DNA of 43,238 nt from CAZKCK01 sp964552325 (GTDB lineage: Bacteria; Bacteroidota; Bacteroidia; Bacteroidales; TTA-H9), in the NCBI GenBank assembly GCA_964552325.1, contig CAZKHA010000009.1, forward strand, positions 1 to 43,238, written 5' to 3'. A model generated the notes under the pieces. That model made no database searches. It saw only the letters and a program-made list of their open reading frames with translations, and was not told where the DNA came from. Positions 42,456 through 43,238 of this stretch are shown in pieces (positions within the stretch are counted from its first letter, which is position 1; every line of letters starts with the position of its first letter). The translations under genes were made by a program, and so were the position numbers.

Positions 42456-42477
42456 AGGCTGCCGTATTTGGCAGCCT
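42456..42477 (-). terminator. Rho-independent terminator of the 54-aa protein gene
   Basis: AGGCTGCC (42456-42463) pairs with GGCAGCCT (42470-42477) around a 6-nt loop; on the minus strand a T-rich tract follows. It lies about 47 nt after the stop at 42524. Confidence 0.8.
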
Positions 42478-42523
42478 CATGATCGGTTACATCGTTTTAG
42501 CAGTTAAGAGTCTGCTAAGCTAT

Positions 42524-42688
42524 TTAATTCATGTTTAAGTACACATCTCCAACCACTTGGGTTTTAATAACCATTAACGAGCGTGAGTACGCCATGATAA
42601 AGGCAATTGATTTTTTGGAGGGAAATGCTGTGATACTTGAACTTAATAAGCGATTTTGATCATTTGTGAGTGTATAAGATTTCTTCAT
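42524..42688 (-). CDS. Small conserved-looking protein (54 aa)
   Basis: The ATG at 42688 gives MKKSYTLTNDQNRLL followed by ITAFPSKKSIAFIMAYSRSL and a short polar tail. The Ala-Phe-Pro-Ser-Lys-Lys segment and the following hydrophobic helix look like a genuine small protein, and I have an impression of similar short proteins in other Bacteroidota, unverified. A terminator follows at 42456-42477, which supports expression. A longer frame to 42733 exists but starts poorly. The function is unknown. It lies between dnaN and the ECF sigma gene. Confidence 0.65.
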   Translation of the reverse strand: MKKSYTLTNDQNRLLSSSITAFPSKKSIAFIMAYSRSLMVIKTQVVGDVYLNMN

Positions 42689-42762
42689 GCAGAGGGTTTT
42701 GGTTATACTTGTTGCAATATAACGCAGCCCCAAATGCCTTAGTATAGTATCCCATAAAAAAA

Positions 42763-42788
42763 CCGGGAACTTTACGCAAGAATCCCGG
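42763..42788 (-). terminator. Terminator of the ECF sigma factor gene
   Basis: CCGGGA (42763-42768) and TCCCGG (42783-42788) form a stem with a 14-nt loop; on the minus strand a run of seven T follows (complement of 42756-42762). It lies 26 nt after the sigma gene stop. Confidence 0.75.
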
Positions 42789-42813
42789 CGGGTGTTTTAA
42801 AACACAATGAATA

Positions 42814-43238
42814 TTAATAAGTTAATATTACATCTTTATCCTTAATAAGCTTTCGGAGGTTTATCAAAGCGTAACGCATCCTGCCTAAGGCTGTATTGAT
42901 GCTTACGTCGGTTTGATCAGCTATTTCCTTAAAGCTCAGATCTTCATAATGCCTCATAAGCACAACTTGGCGTTGTTCGGGAGGTAAGTAATCAACTAAG
43001 CGGCGTACATCTTTAAGCACCTGGTCAAACACCAGGCGTTGTTCAACCGAGCGATCCATCATGTTGAGGGTTTCAAAAATATCGTACTCGCCCCCATTTT
43101 CAACTGTTGGAAATCGTTTCGATTTGCGGAAGTAATCAATAGTAAGGTTGTGAGCAATGCGCATTGCCCATTGAATAAACTTTCCTTCTTCTTTATAATT
43201 ACCAGATTTAATGGTATTTATAACTTTCATGAAGGTAT
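42814..43238 (-). CDS. ECF-type RNA polymerase sigma factor, N-terminus beyond the right edge
   Basis: The visible 140 or so residues hold part of sigma region 2 (KFIQWAMRIAHNLTIDYFRK) and the full region 4 helix-turn-helix (LPPEQRQVVLMRHYEDLSFK, then EIADQTDVSINTALGRMRYA). An internal ATG at 43230 could be taken as the start, but the frame stays open to the window end, where it reads TFMKVINTIKSG, normal for the middle of region 2. The start therefore lies outside the window. No anti-sigma gene is visible on this side. The target genes are unknown. Confidence 0.92.
   Translation of the reverse strand, partial: TFMKVINTIKSGNYKEEGKFIQWAMRIAHNLTIDYFRKSKRFPTVENGGEYDIFETLNMMDRSVEQRLVFDQVLKDVRRLVDYLPPEQRQVVLMRHYEDLSFKEIADQTDVSINTALGRMRYALINLRKLIKDKDVILTY

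Larger units (their letters stand above)
42172..42523. other. Intergenic region downstream of dnaN
   Basis: 352 bases between the convergent dnaN and 54-aa genes, with a terminator at each end (42195-42224, 42456-42477). Nothing else was recognised. Confidence 0.5.

Noticed and set aside
1..43238. tRNA, rRNA, CRISPR array or insertion sequence
   Set aside because: No cloverleaf-like TpsiC sequence, regularly spaced repeat array or transposase was seen anywhere in the window.

Overview
The window looks like a draft-assembly contig from a Bacteroidota chromosome. Pointers are a secreted protein ending in a type IX secretion (T9SS) sorting domain, several exact TAnnTTTG promoter -7 elements, an HU-like/SPOR fusion protein, a BT_3928-type DoxX/thioredoxin-like protein, DUF1599 next to folP and a DisA_N diadenylate cyclase, kdsB (LPS-type outer membrane), and AT-biased intergenic DNA. 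A run of exactly 100 N (14158-14257) marks an assembly gap.

Layout. 1-3824 (minus): the promoter-proximal part of a type I restriction-modification operon, hsdM, then an AlbA_2/ATPase-like protein, then a small protein running off the left edge, all with overlapping stop/start codons. 3825-4610: a gene-poor stretch with a possible 36-codon ORF behind a good promoter and a decayed coding fragment. 4611-7825 (minus): trmB with an overlapping alkyltransferase-like protein, an HU-SPOR membrane protein, and kdsB. 8014-9938 (plus): a secreted thioredoxin-like T9SS cargo and an outer-membrane protein with a C-terminal heavy-metal-binding motif, behind an inverted repeat that may be an operator. 10307-14457 (minus): a tightly coupled operon with a partly sequenced protein of uncertain function, a molybdopterin oxidoreductase, and a fused ferredoxin/membrane-anchor subunit. 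14834-19389 (plus): SOUL haem-binding protein, two SDR proteins, an aldo/keto reductase and a DUF1475 membrane protein. 19392-22082: a one-polypeptide DhaL/DegV (FakA-FakB-like) protein facing plsY. 22089-28245 (minus): tpiA, prmA and a 1506-residue exported protein, followed by plsY. 28617-29549: a four-AT-hook protein with its own terminator. 29769-38809: conserved housekeeping genes (GNAT, BT_3928, DUF1599, folP, cdaA, lipoprotein, def, ruvX, dapD, GT9, tsaC, nitrilase). 38801-43238: ABC-F ATPase, dnaN, a 54-residue protein and a truncated ECF sigma factor.

How the genes may work together. FakAB-like and PlsY could hand acyl-phosphate from exogenous fatty acids to glycerol-3-phosphate. The molybdoenzyme and its fused Fe-S/anchor subunit would form a membrane respiratory reductase or oxidase. 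The thioredoxin-like and metal-binding proteins look like an envelope metal or redox response pair. The AT-hook protein is a candidate nucleoid or transcription protein. I did not find a wholly new system. The strongest leads are the AT-hook/winged-helix protein, the FakA-FakB fusion beside plsY, the molybdoenzyme operon, and the inverted-repeat-controlled metal pair. All assignments come from reading motifs by eye, without database searches.
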